Notes: generated from the letters alone by a model not told the origin. A stretch of 64,000 bases of DNA from Magicicada septendecula (GCA_034769895.1 CM068367.1:121185927-121249926), one strand, 5' to 3'; shown: positions 12,170-25,214, numbered from the stretch's first letter. Numbers and translations: made by a program.

Positions 12170-13088
12170 TGTTCGAATATGAAAAACGAACTAGCAAAAT
12201 AATTCCCAACAGCTTCTAGTTACTTAAATTACAGACCTAAGACTTTCCTACGCCGAAAGTTCATTTTAGAATTGTAAGAATTTTACTGTAAAAATTGCTG
12301 CCGGTTTTAACTGTTAAGATTCACGTAAACAGTTTAAAAACAAAATATTATTAAAAACGGATTTAAATCGAAACACGGAAACCGAAAACTTGTGGAAGAA
12401 CTGTTTAAAGGAGAAAACAGTTTTCTTTAATTTATTTTGTAACTTCTTCAACTGTTGTTTGTAGTGAGATAATTTCTACGAACACCGTTTAAACTTTATA
12501 TTTCGCTCGACGACAGAATAGATGTTGAGTTAATTGAACGTGACAACCAAACGTGAGTTTTTTTCGCAAGAAGTTCTTTTCTTCTGTTCTCTGTTTTCAA
12601 CGGGAAACCGGCCATATCCTTCTGCGCAGTCGTTCACATATCTACGATGTGTTGTTGCATGACCAGAACGTTAAAGCTATTCAGACACTTGGGAACAGAA
12701 AATCAGTAAGGAGTCTTAAGAGGAAGAAACCATTTAAACTTGTGTAGGTATAAGTGTTGGTGAGAAGTCAGTAGCGTATGTACAATAAGGCAATACGCCA
12801 CTAAGGAAAGGGAAACAAACAGAATGAACTGAGAGAGGTGAATGGGAAAAACTTACTCATATATCGATTTACGATGGATACAAACTGTAGTAGGATTCCA
12901 GATGAAAGTTAGCCGAATAGGATATGGAATATTTTCTACTAGAAGAAAAATTACGAGGACAAAAACGTTCTTCAAGAATGGGTGCTGAAGATGCAATGCA
13001 AGAAGACTGATCAATGAACACGAGAAAAGGGAAAGATGGAAACCATGAGGAAAGAACTGGCGACAGCTGTACCTTCTAGAATCGAACT
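12170..13088. other. Unassigned sequence
   Basis: No gene recognised. The part before 13088 (GAAGATGCAATGCAAGAAGA and following) has the charged, LINE-tail look of other loci here, but I could not fix a frame. Confidence 0.4.
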
Positions 13089-13119
<31 letters not shown>

Positions 13120-13141
13120 CGATGACGACGATGATGATGAA
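13089..13141 (+). repeat. (GAT)n microsatellite with GAC variants
   Basis: A trinucleotide run of about 50 bp with internal GAC units. It resembles the (GAC)n run that follows a LINE end at 23294. Confidence 0.95.
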
Positions 13142-14519
13142 GGGTGTGGTGTTGGTAGGCTAGGAGAAATATTAGTTAATTAAAGAAAGTTGTTGACAAA
13201 AACATGTTTCTTCCAGTCAGCTACGAAATGCTCCGTTGCAAGATGAGATCACTTTATCTAAAGTTTCATCCATTAACCGATCTCGGCAGAGAAAAGCCAT
13301 TAATAGCCTTTCAAGTAGTAAACGACAATTGATTATATAACTCAAACGCGGTAAATTTACAAATTTAATTAAACTATACATAAACGCACTGACACTACGC
13401 TCTAAATCGGTAAATCATCTTTCTGTTAACCACAACTAGTGGCAATTCGATGATCCCAACCAGATTTAACGCGTTTCGGTCGACGACACAAACGCTGACG
13501 GATCCGAATTACTGCAACGTTCAGTTACTAGTAGCGTGTGTCAAATTATGAACTGTGTGTGCGTTCTGCTGATCCGGCTGAACGGCTGACAAACTCTACA
13601 CCTACACAGACAGTTATTTTGTTACATACGAAAAAGTACACACAAAGTGTATAATTGCAATTAAATGTGCTTACGTTATAGATTTAAGAAGATATTTTTC
13701 CCGATTTGCTTTAAATTCATAATTAGCCACCTTACGTAAGATTTGGGTGTAATTACATAAACGTTTTACGTAATGTGACATATTCATAAATGTTTTGTGA
13801 AATTCTCTTAAAATTCGAAAAAACTGCACAACAAATAAAACAAAATAGATGCGAGAACCATATTAATTACTTAAGAACTTTAAAACTTCAATAATGTTTG
13901 AGGAAGGTATGGCTCGTCTAGCCCTTAAATTTCCAGTGCCCGGGGGGGGGGGGAAAGACGTTATCTGCTTTCTCTTCTTCTCCTCAGGCCAGAGATTAGT
14001 TGGCCTGCAACTTCTTCCGTTCGAAGAGTTAATCTTTTTACTTCTGTATATTTTGTTCTTCCTTCATCTCGTTCCACATACCCCTGTCTCTTGACCTTTC
14101 ACTAATGCTACAACCCTCCATCATTCTCTCACGCCAGTAGTGAATCAGCCAGAATGTCGCAATAAATGATCAACTACATTAATTCTTCTTTCCACAATTT
14201 TTTTTTTTTGGGGGGGCCGCGTAATCTTTCAGAATTTACTCTCTCCATACCCTCTTCACTCTATCCACAGTATCTTCAAGAATCTTCGCCAGCACATCTC
14301 TAAGGCCCCCAGCTTATAGACATATCATATCAATTAATGGTTAATTAAAGTTAAATTTTAATGGAAACGATTTGTTTGGACTTTGCCAGTGATTACGCGA
14401 CTCACAAGGGGGAGGGCATTATGAGTTTGTATGCTGTTTACGTTGTGTTTCTTTTTATATTTCTTTTGTCCTTGAAAATTCAAACTGTTAAAACAGATTC
14501 GAATGCATAACTGTAAACT
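13142..14519. other. Unassigned sequence with G-runs
   Basis: No gene recognised. G runs occur near 13941-13953 and after a T run near 14200. The word CAGTGCCCGGGG at about 13934 resembles a hAT end, but I found no matching right end or target duplication. Confidence 0.4.
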
Positions 14520-14547
14520 AAGATTTCTATGAAATCATAGAAATCTT
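14520..14547. repeat. Perfect 28-bp palindrome (13-bp arms, 2-bp loop)
   Basis: AAGATTTCTATGA is followed after two bases by its exact reverse complement. It sits at the 5' edge of the LINE fragment that starts here; the second copy of that LINE (43318) has only the right half. Confidence 0.95.
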
Positions 14548-14965
14548 AGAAATAAAACAAAAGACACAGCACAAGGATTACGTTTTATAAGACAATTGCA
14601 ATACTCACATTGACATATGCGAGTGAGGCGTGGGTCATGGCAAAAAAGGAATGCGGCACGATTCAGAGTGCTGAAATACAGATTCTTCGAAATACTTTAA
14701 ATTATACATTGCAAGACAGAATAAGGAATGAGGATATCAGGCCAGAACTCGAAGTAAAGGAATACGTGAAATTATTTCAATTTACGGAAGACAATGGTGG
14801 GATCATCTGCAAAGGATGACAGAAGATCGATTGCCGAAAGCAGCACTGAACTATAAAGCCATTGGTAGAAGAGACGTGGGTCGTCCGAGGATGAGATGGG
14901 TGCCGGAACAGGTGATCAGGTTTATATAACCTAATCCTAGAAGAAGACTGTAAACTTATTAATGA
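14534..14965 (+). pseudogene. LINE reverse transcriptase C-terminal fragment, family A copy 1
   Basis: The plus-strand frame begins LTYASEAWVMAKKECG, the post-catalytic LLYGSEAW region typical of non-LTR retrotransposon reverse transcriptases. ILRNTLNYTLQDRIRNEDIR follows, then, after a frameshift, the GH-containing tail and RDVGRPRMRWVPEQ. The upstream RT palm with YADD and the endonuclease are absent (5' truncation, as usual for LINEs). A second copy on the same strand at 43318-43740 matches closely along the full length. Stops and frameshifts show it is dead. The clade cannot be set by eye. Confidence 0.85.
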
Positions 14966-16899
14966 TAGAAGCGCCACTGTATATACGATATCTCAGCATA
15001 TTAAAAACAGCAGACGCTACACGGTACGTTATTTCTGATCTAGGTATAGACTGAGATTTTCCACTTCTAACATCTTTTGTATATAAAAAATTTGCTTGTA
15101 ACGATTTCTCGTTATTAACTTTTTGATTTTTCGTAGTCCTATTAAGAGTTGTTGTGGTTTTGTAGATCAGATCTACCCGCGGCAGGAGCTCTTAGAAGCT
15201 CGGGACGCGGCTTTACACAGCCCCGTCTCGCCGTTATCGTATGCCTGATGATAAGATGGCTAGAATATATTGTTGTGTTTTCTGACAGCAAAATACTGGA
15301 TTTAAATCTGATATAAGTACAGTTCGGTTTGGGACTATGGTCATACCAAAATTGAACGGGCAATTAAAAGAGAGAGAGTGGGAGGTTGAATAGTTGTGAT
15401 CGTGTTGACTGTGGAGGTCGGTAATCAGCAGCTATTTTGATATAGTGATGTAATTAAGCGAGACGGTGCAGCTACTACTGCTGCAAGTCATAGCAGTCGG
15501 TCGGGATACATTACATTAATATTTCATGTAATTAAGGTTAATCTCTGCTGCTGCTGCTGCAGTGCACATACTACAGTTTGCCGGCAGCAGCATTATAGCT
15601 TGGCTGTAATTGACGCCGTAGGGTGGTTTCGGTAGTTTACCATAATCTCTGTGGCTACCGCTGATACACCACGCTGATAAACCAACTTTCAAGAATAACC
15701 GTTTTTACTACTTCCAATAATTTTAAGGAGACATTCATTTTTTGAACATTATTTTCATATAAATATTCTATTTCAAACAGTAATTTGAAATAATTATTAC
15801 TTTGTTATTAATTCTTAAACATTTTAATATTATTAAAGAAGGAAAGTATATTGTAAAAATGTATACCTCCGGGAGTGGGGGGGTTATGACATGATTGTGA
15901 CCTTCTGTCTATGCATTACAATTTTCTACATGACCCACGTACCCGTGGACCACGTACATAACCTACAATGCGCACATAATATCAGTAGCGAGGCGACACT
16001 TTCTCTTATCCTCATGGTTCATTTTACCGAAAGTGCTCATAATACACCTCCTTCTCCCACCACTAACCATAAATTGTGATGTCTCCCAATATTCCATTTT
16101 GTGATGTCTCGCGAGCGCACGGAAAGATATTTTTACGTGTTAAATATAAAACAGGACATTGTTTTTTACTATTTTTTCACCGGGCAAACTAGCACTGAAA
16201 TCATAATACTTAAATTGAATTAGGTTTGATTCTATTTGTTTAAATTAATGACAGTACACAAGCTTCTGATTAATAAAAAAAAATTAATTTAATTTCTCCC
16301 TAATATGTGAAGCCAAACTCTTCAAAGATGGACAAAGTCGTCCAGTTTAATAATTAAACGTTTTTTCTCAAATGCGAGTAAACCAAAAGGCTTCGCCTTC
16401 GTTGCAAAACAACGTCCAGTTTGGCCAAAAATCGCTCCTTAAATTTAAACAATAAAATGTTTCACAAAACATAACGTGCAATCACGCGAAATCTGGAAGC
16501 ACTTCGGCCCAAGACGTGTCCTGCGAAAACAAACGAGAGCGAACAAACTCGCCGAGATTCGCTGAAACCAGCGATGACTGAACTTGTAGCCTATACTTCG
16601 TCGGTGTGCGACTGTTTAATTGGTGAAGTGGTTCGTGGCGGGGAAGTCGTGAAAGGCAGTCAGATGACAGTGCTGATTTTAGAGAATCGCTTGGTGTTTT
16701 CGTTGTGTTATAAGGACACGTCACTCAATCGGCGAAGATTTATCTCTCAAAAAGGAAATACGCTAATACTTATCCCTCCCTCCTTTGCTTGGTCATCGCC
16801 GAACCTCCCGATAACCGGACGCTTCGTCACTGCATCAAATCTTTGCATGAAAAATCCGGCGACGTTGTCCGATGGCTAACTTACGTGCTACTCTGATTT
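14966..16899. other. Unassigned sequence
   Basis: Contains a short (CTG)n run near 15546-15560 and a moderately GC-rich patch at 16480-16880 with overlapping frames of 80 and 101 aa on opposite strands. Neither frame shows a domain I recognise, and I do not call them genes. Confidence 0.4.
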
Positions 16900-17215
16900 T
16901 TTATTGACCATATCTCTGGTCTCTTGAGCTCACCGCTTTAGTTATCCTTTGTTGGGTCTTCTGAGCTTTCTACAAATTTATGGATACCTAGTGTACGACG
17001 ACCTGTAGTCTTGTACCCTCTATTCTTTGGACCCACCCATATCGTGTCAGTTGTTGCCGTACCACTATATTTCGTACTCTGTCTCTTCTGAATACTTCTA
17101 ATACTCTTCTAAACATGACCAACTCACTCCTTCTTTTTCTATTACTTCTGTCTGCTATGTTTTCCCTCCGTGCAATAGATTGCTTTTGATAAGAGTTTCA
17201 TTTATATTAAGCTCC
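16900..17215 (-). pseudogene. LINE reverse transcriptase C-terminal fragment
   Basis: The minus strand reads ELVMFRRVLEVFRRDRVRNI, then VVRQQLTRYGWVQRIEGTRL. This is the conserved 'MxYLRRV...RRDRIRN' block downstream of the RT palm of insect LINEs. It is followed by degenerate tail sequence with stops. No palm motif is present. A LINE origin is clear from the motif order; the clade is unresolved. Confidence 0.7.
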
Positions 17216-17414
17216 TTTTATAAATTTTGGAAACCATTTATTTGTTATAGACTACACATTCATATATGAGTATGTGTCAAAACAGTTATCTGGTTTACAC
17301 GATATAATGAATAATATATACAGATATAATAGTTTGCATATATTCTGGACCAGATGGTAGGCCGCGGCCGCCCCCCAGTTTAGAGAGATATTGTTACCGG
17401 GACCGCGGCAACCG

Positions 17415-17526
17415 AAATGAGAGTGGGCCGCAGGAGAAAAAGACATAGGTAGATCGAGGGGGCTGTGGTTAAATGAGAGTGGGCCGCAGGAGAAAAAGAC
17501 ATAGGTAGATCGAGGGGGCTGTGGTT
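17415..17526 (+). repeat. Perfect 56-bp tandem duplication
   Basis: Positions 17415-17470 and 17471-17526 are identical. Perfect identity means a very recent event in a region of old repeats, or an assembly artefact. Confidence 0.95.
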
Positions 17527-18521
17527 AACAGATTGCGCCTAGTAAAACCTACTGTTATTAGTGAAGATTTTTATTACTGTTATCATTAAAATTACCTTAC
17601 TTTATCTGTTGTAAGTTTTTAAGACTAAAATTTTCAACTGTTGTAACAATTCAATTTATTGTTGCATAGAATCACAAATTCTGATACAAAATTTAGGTAA
17701 ACCAAAAAGAAAATTAGGTAAAAAGTTTTCACACAAACTATATTACTCATAATCAGCATAATCATTATCATATTCATCGGCGTCTCCGTTATCACTGTCG
17801 CCGACACAAATCAGACTCCAAGCAGATGAAAAGAAATGCATTTTTGAAATGTCAGAGGAATCAGATGGATACAACATAGATGATAAGAAAAGGAAAGAAA
17901 TGGAGGTAATCCAGCAAAAAGGGTGATATAAAAAAAAAAAACTGATGCGTTTCAAAAATCTATTGCAAATGGAAGATTATGGGCAAGTAAAGATCATCTG
18001 AGACACAAGTCCCGATACGGAAGAATACAAGATGAAGACCGAGGAGACCGCGGAACCCAAACCATAGTAAAAATGCAGTATTTTAGTAAAATTAACAGGT
18101 GTTGATAAAACTAAATTCGTCTCGCTGTCCTCTTTATATCTCTTCCCTTCAACTTTCTGCATGAATTCCTACTGTTCATTTATATCGCCATCCTGTAGAC
18201 GTAGATAACAGGTATGGAACTGAATACAGAAAACCAGACTGACAGGAAGAAATAAAGAGATCGCAGATACGGCTGACGGTGCAAGATAATAATATGCATG
18301 CGCTGCAATGCCATGTGTATTACACCTACGTACGAACATAGTAATTTCAGGTGAGTGGTGTGTTTTGCTTGTTTTGTTGACAACGAGACACCTCTCGGCT
18401 AATGAACTCTATAATGCTCTCCTTGTATTACTAGGTGTCGGTGTCGTGCGCGCTCCTACCGCGCGGCACGTGCAGAAAACGAGGCCAACAATCGATACAC
18501 AGGTATTGTACGTCGTATCAC

Positions 18522-18524
<3 letters not shown>
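17527..18524. other. Unassigned sequence
   Basis: No gene recognised. A 70-aa minus-strand frame ending in Asp/Tyr-rich residues (17743-17955) has no support. Confidence 0.4.

Positions 18525-18588
<64 letters not shown>
18525..18588 (+). repeat. (TG)n microsatellite, 64 bp
   Basis: Pure TG run, open in several frames as Cys-Val repeats; not coding. Confidence 0.98.
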
Positions 18589-18589
<1 letters not shown>

Positions 18590-20640
18590 AAATAGTATAT
18601 TCCTCGGCACAGCTAGCGGAAGTAATTACGTTCACTAATAATAGTCACGATATGTACCCCGCGTACCGGCCGCGGGCGGCTGTAGCGGTAGTACAGAGTA
18701 CGTACAACGGCATCAAGGTGCACGATTAATACCGCTGATAAATTTAATAAATAATAGTGGTAATTTATTGGTCTGCGCTCGGGATGTGCGTACAGTAGTG
18801 AGAGAAGGCGATAAAGCCGGAAATATTCATTTTTCTATTAAGCTAACCATTAACACTCACCTGTTAATCGTCATGGAAAATATACAAACACAGCGCCCAG
18901 TCCTACGGTGTCGAGGAATCTTCTAACGCGTCTTTATCACTTTTTCTTACGAGTTCCTTCCGCTTAATCCGATCTTTGGCCAATTATTTCGCAGATTTTC
19001 ATTCGTCACGAATGATTAAGATAGCTCTATTCCACGTTCTCCTCCGTCTTGCTCTTCATTCTCCCCGTAGGTCTTGTTCCCTGTAGGTTTTGCATCCACA
19101 GATGTCCCCAAACGCTTGCATATCGTCTTCATTCATGCTAGGTATTCTAATTACATTAATCTTTTCATTTTCTAGCGTTTTTTTCCTGCGGCGACGGTCT
19201 ATCCTCGCTTCTTTCCTCTCATCGTCGCTTCTTGTCTATCCTCAATCTATTCTAAGGTATTTTCATTTCAGCACCTTGGGATCTCTCTTGACGCTTACGT
19301 ATGCGCGCTGAACATACTGGACGCAAGTAGGAGAGCGAAACGGAAAGAAAATCATGATGGAACATCCAAACGAGCGAGGTCAGACCCAAACTAAAGTAAA
19401 TAAGTAGGGATGAAAGTGATTTGAGGAACTTGGGCGTTTGGAATAGGATAACAATGGCTGGGATCCGTGACCAATGCCGACGTATCGTACAGGAGGCTAT
19501 CGACTGAAGCTGTACACATCCTGTGTGTAGTCGGTAAGACAGTCTACTATATGTGTTTGTTATATAGTGTTTTACGTAAGATTTCAAAATCGCAACTCAT
19601 TAACCTGTAGAAACTACATGAACTGAAAATTAACATAAAATATAAAGTTACTTACGGTCGTGACTACGAAGACACTGGTTGGCTGTTCGACACACCACTT
19701 CACAATGCACTTTAGTTCACTAACTATTATACTACAACTACTACTATAGCACTGATCACTGACAATGGAACACTGTTCACGTGAACGTTTCACGATCTGA
19801 AACAGAAAAAAAGATAATTTTAAAACTTTACGTATAAACATAAAATTAAGTGTGTGTGTGTGTGGGTGTGCGCGCGCGCGCTTATATATATTGCAACGTT
19901 ACAGGTATTATACACATTTACACAAATACATTACCATGTACTCAACGCAACTATAAAGTGTATTACACCGGCCAGGTCGCAGGATTTTTTTTCTCGTTGC
20001 GTCAAGTATATGTAGTTGCACAATAATTAAATAATTTTCAAAGAGGAGTGAGATGTTGTTGACATAAAATAATTATTTAAAACCGTTTCAATATAATCAT
20101 TCTATGATTTATTAATTAATAGAAAAATATTCCAATATTAAAAATTCAGATATTAGATAAATAAATATTCACTTTTATAAGCTTCACCAATATAATGTAA
20201 CCTGCTATCCTATTCATAACATATCAAAAAAATAACCATATAATCTTACTAGCTAAACAAACATGTTAAACAAGTTATTTAAATCCTTTTTGTTTTTGTG
20301 TGTCTGAAATTAACTCAAATTTTAAATAATAATAGCAACTCATTTACAAACAAAATAATATTAAGACTCAAGAATATTTATTGTTGCTATAAACAAAATA
20401 AAAATAATATAACATTTACTTCCAATCTATTATTTATTTCTACTGACACACCCAAATTTTTAACATACAACAAAAGATTAGTATTTCTTTTCTAGATTTT
20501 CTTGTTAAATTAAATTCTCTTATTTAATTACTATTTAACTTTAAAACTTTAATTATTTACTGTTCATATGTACGTTCTTTTCGAGAGCTGTTTTCACAAC
20601 AAAAAATTTAATTTTTTTTTTATCACCTACATACATCTGC
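18589..20640. other. Unassigned sequence
   Basis: No gene recognised. Short (GT)/(GC) alternation at about 19851-19880, then very AT-rich DNA. Confidence 0.4.
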
Positions 20641-20651
20641 CGTTACCGTTG

Positions 20652-20713
20652 CGTGTGTGTGTGTGTGTGTGCGTCTAGAATCCTGAGAGTTTGATGATGA
20701 TGATGATGATGAT
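20652..20713 (+). repeat. Short (GT)n and (GAT)n microsatellites
   Basis: A GT run at 20652-20671 and a GAT run at about 20693-20713 in the leader region of the promoter candidate just downstream. Confidence 0.9.
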
Positions 20714-20879
20714 TATGCTGATGCTGTATTCGTTGTCTCTATGGGTTGTTGTTGGTGATGCTCCAGAGTTCCTCCATACGTCTTGGTGTGTGTGGTAAAG
20801 TGTGTGTGTCCTGATCGATCTACAAACCGGCAGCGTGACGTTGTGTGAAGATTTCTTAAGTCTGAGACCAGCCCAAAAT

Positions 20880-20910
20880 TGCTGGTGGTATTTATACTGG
20901 AGGGCGATCT
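20880..20910 (-). promoter_or_regulatory. Promoter-like TATA site on minus strand
   Basis: The minus strand has CCAGTATAAATACCACC, then about 33 bases after the TATA start a TCTCAGACTTA that could be an initiator. Downstream, GC-richer leader-like sequence contains a short ATG frame beginning MEELWSITNNN (about 20769-20731). TATA-to-initiator spacing is close to that of insect core promoters, but no gene body is visible. Confidence 0.3.
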
Positions 20911-20944
20911 GACAGGTTCAGGACTGTTTTCGACATGTTAGATA

Positions 20945-22557
20945 TTGTCAGTTCGTGCAAAGCGTCCTTTTAATTACAAATCACTTTTTGGTTCATTTTC
21001 GCGATGTCATGAACATACTCGTAGCATGAGCGATATCATTGTTTGCGTAATTTTTTTCTGGTCACTCACATATACAACACATATTAATTACTATTTAATT
21101 ACACTAGTAATTAATATTAAATTAATAGCGTCTTTATTATTGCACATTTTGCAATAATTTTTATATCACCATACTCGTTAAAAATTCCTTAATGTAATGG
21201 TGTCTTTATAATTGGGGTAAGTCTTTGTTCACAGGTTTAAAACGTATTAATTAGTTTATTTTAATCCTGTTAAAACCTGATTAATGAAAACCAACAATTC
21301 GTACGTATCTCCCTTTGTCGCCGTTCAATGCAGGTCGGAACTGGCTTACACACACACACATACACAAACGCTGTATTTTACGCTACCGAAGCAGGTGTCC
21401 TTTCGACACGTCACGGCCTGTATTCTCCCGCACAAAACTGTTTAAAACTGTTCGTCGTATTCTTTTTACACTAATTATTTACAAAACATACCGCCCTGGG
21501 CAAATATGCAAATATAATGTATTGTTGAAAATATATATGTATATATACACTGTATAAGAATACAAACATACAAATATATTGAAATGTATAACAACTTATT
21601 ACTTTCATATTTTTTTCTATTAATATATTCTTAAAAATACATCAGTTATAAGAAAAGTAAATTGAACGCTTTTAATATTCGTGTGTGTGTCTGTAGGTAT
21701 ATAACCAGTTCCATAGTAAATTCATATTTAATTGTATGGAAATATAACTAAATCACTTATATACCTATGTAGTCAAAAATATACGTTATTACATCAATTA
21801 GAAAAAAGTTTTCAGAAACTTACTTTGTCTTGCGCATAGCGCTTTCGATGACTTGCTGCGAACCGTTTGCAAGTAGCACTGGCGAAGGGGTCATAGCAAG
21901 TTCTTGAAATCGTTATATGAAAAACACGATTTTTTTTAATTACTGTGTAAGACAGTGGCAGCAAAATTCAGAACAAACAAACCGTCAAATGCCGAAAATT
22001 TAAGACCGGACACCACATGCTCTAAGACTTCATCTGCTAAACACCGAAATTTAATACTGACAGAAAAAATAAAAGTAACAGGAGCGAGAATAGTAACAGT
22101 AGCGATAGCAAGTTTAGTTTTGGAAACGTCAAAATCTTTGACCCAAAACATCTATCCCTAGTTACCTTCCTAACAACCAATTAAAAACTAAAAGACAAAT
22201 GGACGGAAAAGCCAGAAAGTGCGGGAAAAGGCGTTAATAAATACGAGTTACGGAATAATTAAGGTAAGAGTTCAAGACGTATGCGCGTCAATTTCGGATT
22301 GTTAGAAGTAGCCTACGGACCGCTGCAACAACGAAGTTTAAGAAAAATATTTCAACTAGTTTAGGTTTTTACAGAGGCTACAGAGGCTCATATGTAATAG
22401 CAAATAACGAATATGTACTTATGTATTGGACATTTGTGAGATTTTGAGTTTTGAGAACAGTAAAGCGAAATGATTATGAACTACCAAAACCCCCATTCTC
22501 TGGCAACTGTAGTAATTTAGATTACTGATAGTAAAGCAGTAGAGTCACAATGTGTGG

Positions 22558-22558
<1 letters not shown>
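20945..22558. other. Unassigned AT-rich DNA
   Basis: No gene recognised. Overlapping 71- and 68-aa frames on opposite strands at 21936-22161 have no identifiable domain. Confidence 0.4.

Positions 22559-22591
<33 letters not shown>
22559..22591 (+). repeat. (CA)n microsatellite
   Basis: Pure CA run; a (TG)n run follows at 22778-22799. Confidence 0.95.
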
Positions 22592-22593
<2 letters not shown>

Positions 22594-22799
22594 GTATGTT
22601 TGTGTTTGTGATGTATGTATATGAGAGTTTAAAGTAGGAAAAGTTTTTTTCATTTTTATTTTTATTATTGTTAATTTCTTAAGATTTTAAATTCTAAATA
22701 TCAAGGATTGTGTCCCATTTGCAAATTATACATCTTTACATGTATTTATATGTGAAAAAACGCACATATCTGCATGTGTGTGTGTGTGTGTGTGTGTGT

Positions 22800-22990
22800 T
22801 GGAGGTAGGGGGGAGTCAGTGCTGAAGGCGGCTGCATAAGCTGACGGACAGGCTTACGTCCACGACTGCCCCGTGCCCCGAGCTGCATTCCATAGCTCCG
22901 CTACGTTGGCAGGACTCGTCCCATGTTCTCCGTGTTTGGGTGGTGGGCTGCTATCGGCCTTGGAACGGAAAGACTGTGGAAGGGTTGAGT
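22800..22990. other. GC-richer island of about 190 bp, unassigned
   Basis: Clearly richer in G and C than its surroundings. One minus-strand frame (GTSPANVAELWNAARGTG) is open for about 23 codons only. It could be a repeat fragment or exon; I cannot identify it. Confidence 0.35.
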
Positions 22991-23084
22991 GTAAATGTTT
23001 ATAAGACCAGACAGACACCCACACGTGTACATCCGAGCGCGCACTGTGTGTATATTAAACATTTATGAGCTCTAAAAATGCGTA

Positions 23085-23291
23085 ATGAGCATTATAAGGG
23101 CCGAATTGGGTATATTCTCCATCACTGATAAGATAGAAGAGCGAAAGCAGCAGTGGCTGGAGCACATCTACAGAATAGACCACCAGTAAAGCGCGCTGCA
23201 GACTACAAACCAACTGGCGGAAGATCTGTGGGTAGGCCCTAGAAGAGATGGCTGCAGTGAAGACGGAACAGGCTAGAAGCCTACCACGTGA

Positions 23292-23300
<9 letters not shown>
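23085..23300 (+). pseudogene. LINE 3' end fragment
   Basis: The frame around 23108-23170 reads ELGIFSITDKIEERKQQWLE followed by HIYRI, matching the conserved LINE tail 'LGI.SI.DKI.EYR..W.EHI.RM' just after the RT domain. Degenerate GRSVGRP-like sequence follows, and the element runs directly into a (GAC)n repeat. Everything upstream is missing. Confidence 0.75.

Positions 23301-23323
<23 letters not shown>
23294..23323 (+). repeat. (GAC)n microsatellite at LINE 3' end
   Basis: Nine to ten GAC units immediately after the LINE fragment, probably grown from the element's 3' tail. Confidence 0.95.
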
Positions 23324-24673
23324 TGAGCTCAGAAAATAAATAATATACGTGATTTAGAAATGAAAACATTGTTAGTGGTTTATTTAACAACACTTAACTA
23401 TACCGGAATACTGAAGTTTAGAACTACACATCTAACGTGCTACATTACGTGACAAACAGAACGTGATTCCCGATTTCTCATTTCGAAGAAAGAGGCCGCC
23501 ATCCACCGGGAGAAGTATAGGTATACAGTATACGTATTACCCAGCCACACACAAACTGCCAACTAAAAAACAGAACAGAAGAAAAAATTGTAGTGCAAAC
23601 GTTTTATAGGAAAAGTTTCTGGAAACTTTGCAGACGATTCCGTCGGAAACAATTTATAAAACCATTCGTAACGGCGCGGTGTGGTTGCGGTCTCGCTCCG
23701 CACAAACCATACAACCAATTTCAACTTTTATTATTTATATTACTACATTAGAGTATTACGTCTACTTCTTAACAGTATTATTTTATTTACGTGTTTTATA
23801 ATTTTCATATGACAGTGCACTCACACGCAGAAAACGTACGTGCGTCTTTGTGTGGGACGTGGGACGAGAAAGAGGGGCGAGACTCCAATTATAATTGCAG
23901 ATAGGGATTTTATAAAAACAAAGGGTTTCTTGCAAACATTGTGATTTTTATAATTATTTAAATTAAATCCATCCGGTTTTTCCCTTTTTCAGTTATCACT
24001 TTGTCAAATTTTTATCAGGATTGATTGTCATCCCGTAAGAAAAGTTCCAAACTGGAAGACTAGAAACACTACTGCAGGGGACTAGAATTACTTCAGTAGG
24101 CGCTGAACCATTCCTTACCCGAAGTGGCTCGGTTTTAGGCCGCCGTAGACTCTGATTTATTCTACTCCCTCCTAGATGGGATTTCGTTGTCTGACATCTA
24201 CTGTTATGATTCCTGAATCAAAGAATCTTACAGTCTTCATTTTCCGCCCATCAATAGACATCTATATTCCAGCTGGTACTGAAACAATTCAGTCACTTTG
24301 AAAGAACGATGGCTGACTCATTTATAAAGCAAAAGGGAAGCAACTTCCTGAAAGACTGAGCAAGAGAGATAGCTGTAATTTGCTGACCGGAACAAATGAT
24401 AGTTCCTAATACTTGAAGGGAAAAGAGAATTTAAAATTACAGTGCCAGACTTACGCTCACGAAAACATGCAGGATAAACTGATCCGCAGGTTCTGTTTTT
24501 ACTTCTTCTCTATTACATCATTACTAATCCTGTTATGGCTGCTACAACTCTTTTCACACTCCTTAAATACCAATCATGCTCTTATCTTCCTTAATTAGTA
24601 CACACGTATCCATCCACATGAATGTTTATGGTTTATGTATTGCTTTACAGATTTTCCACAAAATAAAATTAAT
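23324..24673. other. Unassigned sequence
   Basis: No gene or element recognised. Confidence 0.4.
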
Positions 24674-24677
24674 ATAT

Positions 24678-25210
24678 CGTTACGACGGTCTACTCGATCG
24701 TCGTAGGTACAGTGGAAACAAAATAAGTACAAGACACCAATTAAGTCACTAATCACCAGCTTTAATTATCACGGTTAAATATTTCGTAATTAACAAGACA
24801 GTCTCTTACAACAAATCAAATAAAAATTGTTCACATGCAATAAAATGTTAACTAATATAAAACACAATTGTATTATAATTATACCGCCCGATTATAAAAC
24901 ACAACACTTAACTACAATAACGACTTGAACGCACATAGTAATTACTTGTAATCGCCCGACAACAAACTCGAACCGCACTGTTCTATATCCCAACTATAAC
25001 CGAACTAGGGCCGCTGCCGCCTTGTATTTATATCCCCGCTCACAGACCAGAATATTCCAAACTACGCGTTATCTCTACCTACGACGTAATTAATTGCGGC
25101 CTTGACACAGTCTAGCTAATGCGTCGAGAATCACGCATTCTCGCCACACAGATTCAGCTGGATTCATCTGGAACATTCGATAAACACGTAGATTGTTCTG
25201 TGATGTAACA
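24678..25210 (-). mobile_element. Solo LTR (533 bp)
   Basis: Read on the minus strand, the element begins TGTTACATCACAG and ends CGTCGTAACG, so its ends form the short TGTTAC/GTAAC inverted pair of an LTR. It is flanked by a 4-bp direct repeat ATAT at 24674-24677 and 25211-25214, the size typical of Ty3/gypsy-type integration. Internally the minus strand has GGGATATAAATACAAGG (about 25038-25022), a TATA promoter in the position expected inside an LTR. No primer-binding site, polypurine tract or internal region adjoins it, so it is a solo LTR left by LTR-LTR recombination. The gypsy assignment is inferred from duplication length only. Confidence 0.7.
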
Positions 25211-25214
25211 ATAT

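Noticed and set aside
13934..13955. A further hAT end (CAGTGCCCGGGG)
   Set aside because: No partner end or 8-bp duplication found.
16574..16879. 101-codon plus-strand frame
   Set aside because: Overlaps an equally open minus-strand frame; no domain or conserved motif recognised.
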